From NCBI RefSeq assembly GCF_014861485.1, contig NZ_JACZHT010000001.1:310001-374000 (forward strand): a DNA stretch of 64,000 nucleotides. The letters are read 5' to 3'. Positions 62,811 to 64,000 of the stretch are shown in pieces (the first letter of the stretch is position 1; each line of letters starts with the position of its first letter). The position numbers and the translations under genes were made by a program. The stretch comes from Phaeovibrio sulfidiphilus. Its GTDB lineage: Bacteria > Pseudomonadota > Alphaproteobacteria > Rhodospirillales > Rhodospirillaceae. The notes beneath the pieces are model-generated. The model had not been told where the DNA came from, did not search any database, and saw nothing but the letters and a program-made list of their open reading frames with translations.

Positions 62811-64000
62811 GATAAGGGCATCCTGGACCGGTCCGCCACGCATGCTGGCGACAGCCTGCCCGACCGAACGCTGGTTGGGAGAGGCGCCGTCCCACGGGGA
62901 AGGGGCGGGCTTCGGCGGGATGGGCTTGACGGGGTCCGGCTTGGACGGATTGACCGGAGGGGTCACAGGATCGACCGGAGGATCCACAGGATCAACCGGG
63001 GGATCCACAGGATCTGTGCTCGGGCCGCTGAAGGCGGCCACAAGCCCGATGGACTTCACGCGGCTGGGATCGGTCGTCTCGGTGTTATTGGCATCCAGCA
63101 GAACCTGGGCCACGGACAGGAAGGGCCGGTCAGCGGCTTTTGTGATGTTGTTGCCAAACGTGCCGCTGATCGTTCCCTCTTTCGCCGTGAGGACCACGTA
63201 GGTCTTGTTTGTGGACCAGCCGGAGCCGCCCACCGTCCCCACTTCAAGAGCAGAGCCCGTCGGGATGGTCACATTCTCCGTCAGCACAACGAGGCGATCG
63301 TTCGTCACGGTGGAAGAACCGTTTGCAGTGGAGGGGCCGGAATAGGAGGCAAGCTGGTGCTGGGACGCCTGTGTTTCAGCCTCCGGAGCAACGCGAACCT
63401 GAAGGGTGAATTTTTTGTCGTCAGTGACCAACTTATTCACGGTCATGGTGCCGACGGACGTCGCAGTGCCGGGGGCGAGGATTGTCCCCTCCGCTGCCAG
63501 TTTCAGCGTGCCAGCGTAGGAGAAGTCACCCCCAAGGGCCCCGTTGAGCAGCGAGAAGTCACCCGTCGCAGTGTGTGCGCCGGAAAGGTACAGCGTACCG
63601 GCCTCATATTTAAGAATGCCACCCGTACCTGACAGGACGCCGGAGTACCGGGCATCGCTGGCGTTCGCGAAGGCGAGCGTCCCCAGGTTGAAAACATCAC
63701 CCACCAGGCTCTCGCCCCCGAAGTCCATCCGAGCCCCGTTGCCAATACGATAGCCACCCTTGAAGTTCAACTCGTCGATGTCAAAAATAGCCGAAGCACC
63801 ATCCAGGATTTTCAGTTCCTGGGTTGCACCGCCGTCCTTGAATGACGAGCGGTCGGTCGACTGGATCCGGCCGCCGATAAACGCCGGCGTCCCGGTGCCC
63901 GAGACGGTCATGGCCGCGACCTCGACGCCGCCCGGATTCACGTTGATCACACCTTCTGTGGTCAGCTCAAACGTGACCACGTCACCCGGGAGGAATGTCT
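61767..64000 (-). CDS. Type V autotransporter, paralogue 2 (partial, N-terminus outside window)
   Basis: The C-terminal ~743 residues of a second autotransporter; the frame stays open through the right edge, where TFLPGDVVTFELT aligns with TFLPGDAVEVEMT of paralogue 1. The visible passenger part shares layout with paralogue 1 but is clearly diverged. The linker differs, with DPPVDPV repeats and SKPDPVKPIPPKPAPSPW. The barrel is nearly identical and ends ARLTYRW. The first methionine-type codon at 63980 is an internal GTG, not the start. Confidence 0.92.
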   Translation of the reverse strand, partial: TFLPGDVVTFELTTEGVINVNPGGVEVAAMTVSGTGTPAFIGGRIQSTDRSSFKDGGATQELKILDGASAIFDIDELNFKGGYRIGNGARMDFGGESLVGDVFNLGTLAFANASDARYSGVLSGTGGILKYEAGTLYLSGAHTATGDFSLLNGALGGDFSYAGTLKLAAEGTILAPGTATSVGTMTVNKLVTDDKKFTLQVRVAPEAETQASQHQLASYSGPSTANGSSTVTNDRLVVLTENVTIPTGSALEVGTVGGSGWSTNKTYVVLTAKEGTISGTFGNNITKAADRPFLSVAQVLLDANNTETTDPSRVKSIGLVAAFSGPSTDPVDPPVDPVDPPVDPVTPPVNPSKPDPVKPIPPKPAPSPWDGASPNQRSVGQAVASMRGGPVQDALINASRSEGLQILSMLSGDAYANVAGALRQGAPQLSRTVLNTLSHLAPSRDGIVGGGRVQVASTEQVSLTPSDGQLRNHNVWAQVSGSHDSWDSDGNAAKSTSSGIGVTAGASFGFEDGWFTGAVFRYAHRDFKVSDRAAKADIDSFSGGVYGGKVWDAGVGTLRTTLAGLYTRHEVDSKRSVIGERLSADYGADVFQVFGEAAWRVQANDWLMVEPFVGAAWNMAHSEDFSETGGAAALRSHSWTTHTGTSTLGVRMDARVHECAVLKLDLGWEHTWGDINPASRLAFVSGSTDFSVRGTPADRDVAVVGVGGEVAIDDAWALNLMYDGAYGSDTTSHGGRARLTYRW

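Overview
The window is 64 kb of GC-rich DNA (with obvious long antisense open frames) whose gene content points to a phototrophic alphaproteobacterium, most likely in the Rhodospirillales. The evidence is a bacteriochlorophyll mini-cluster (bchG, a PucC/LhaA-type transporter, bchP), a CobZ-like route to cobalamin, CarD, an Atm1-type exporter, and the alphaproteobacterial linkage of tuf, tRNA, secE-nusG, rplKAJL, rpoBC and rpsLG-fusA-tuf. The species is inferred from gene content only.

Region 1 (1-19.6 kb, mostly minus strand) is the transcription/translation core. Reading right to left it holds tRNA-Tyr, tRNA-Gly, tuf, tRNA-Trp, secE, nusG, rplK, rplA, rplJ, rplL, rpoB, rpoC, then rpsL, rpsG, fusA and a second tuf that runs off the left edge. 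Two consensus-like promoters are visible: one before tRNA-Tyr and one 300 nt before rpsL. A pair of DUF805 membrane-protein genes sits on the opposite strand between rpoC and rpsL.

Region 2 (20-34 kb) is mixed housekeeping. It has rlmB, an alpha/beta hydrolase, a YciA thioesterase, parE (possibly leaderless), yggT, yggU, an unrecognised 245-aa protein, the bchG-pucC-bchP operon, a macrodomain protein coupled to a CsoR-family metal repressor, a Nudix hydrolase and an Atm1-type ABC exporter.

Region 3 (34-42.2 kb) is patchy and accessory. It has an isolated phage-type lysis cassette (two holin-like proteins and a GH24 endolysin) next to a 12.7-copy hexamer repeat, carD, a Sel1-repeat protein, rnhB, an isochorismatase-fold hydrolase with a TetR regulator, and small secreted or membrane proteins.

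Region 4 (42.2-54.1 kb) carries a plus-strand run of dnaB, alr, mlaE, mlaF, radA, cvpA and purF. It is followed by a minus-strand cobalamin operon in which a TcuA-like flavoprotein and a TcuB-like Fe-S membrane protein precede cobK; this looks like a split CobZ.

Region 5 (54.4-64 kb) starts with tRNA-Gln and tRNA-Ser. Next to tRNA-Ser is an orphan ~553-aa multidomain protein with a coiled coil and a toxin-like C-terminal end, the best candidate for something undescribed. The window ends in two tandem autotransporters whose beta-barrel DNA is almost identical while their passengers have diverged; the second is cut by the window end.
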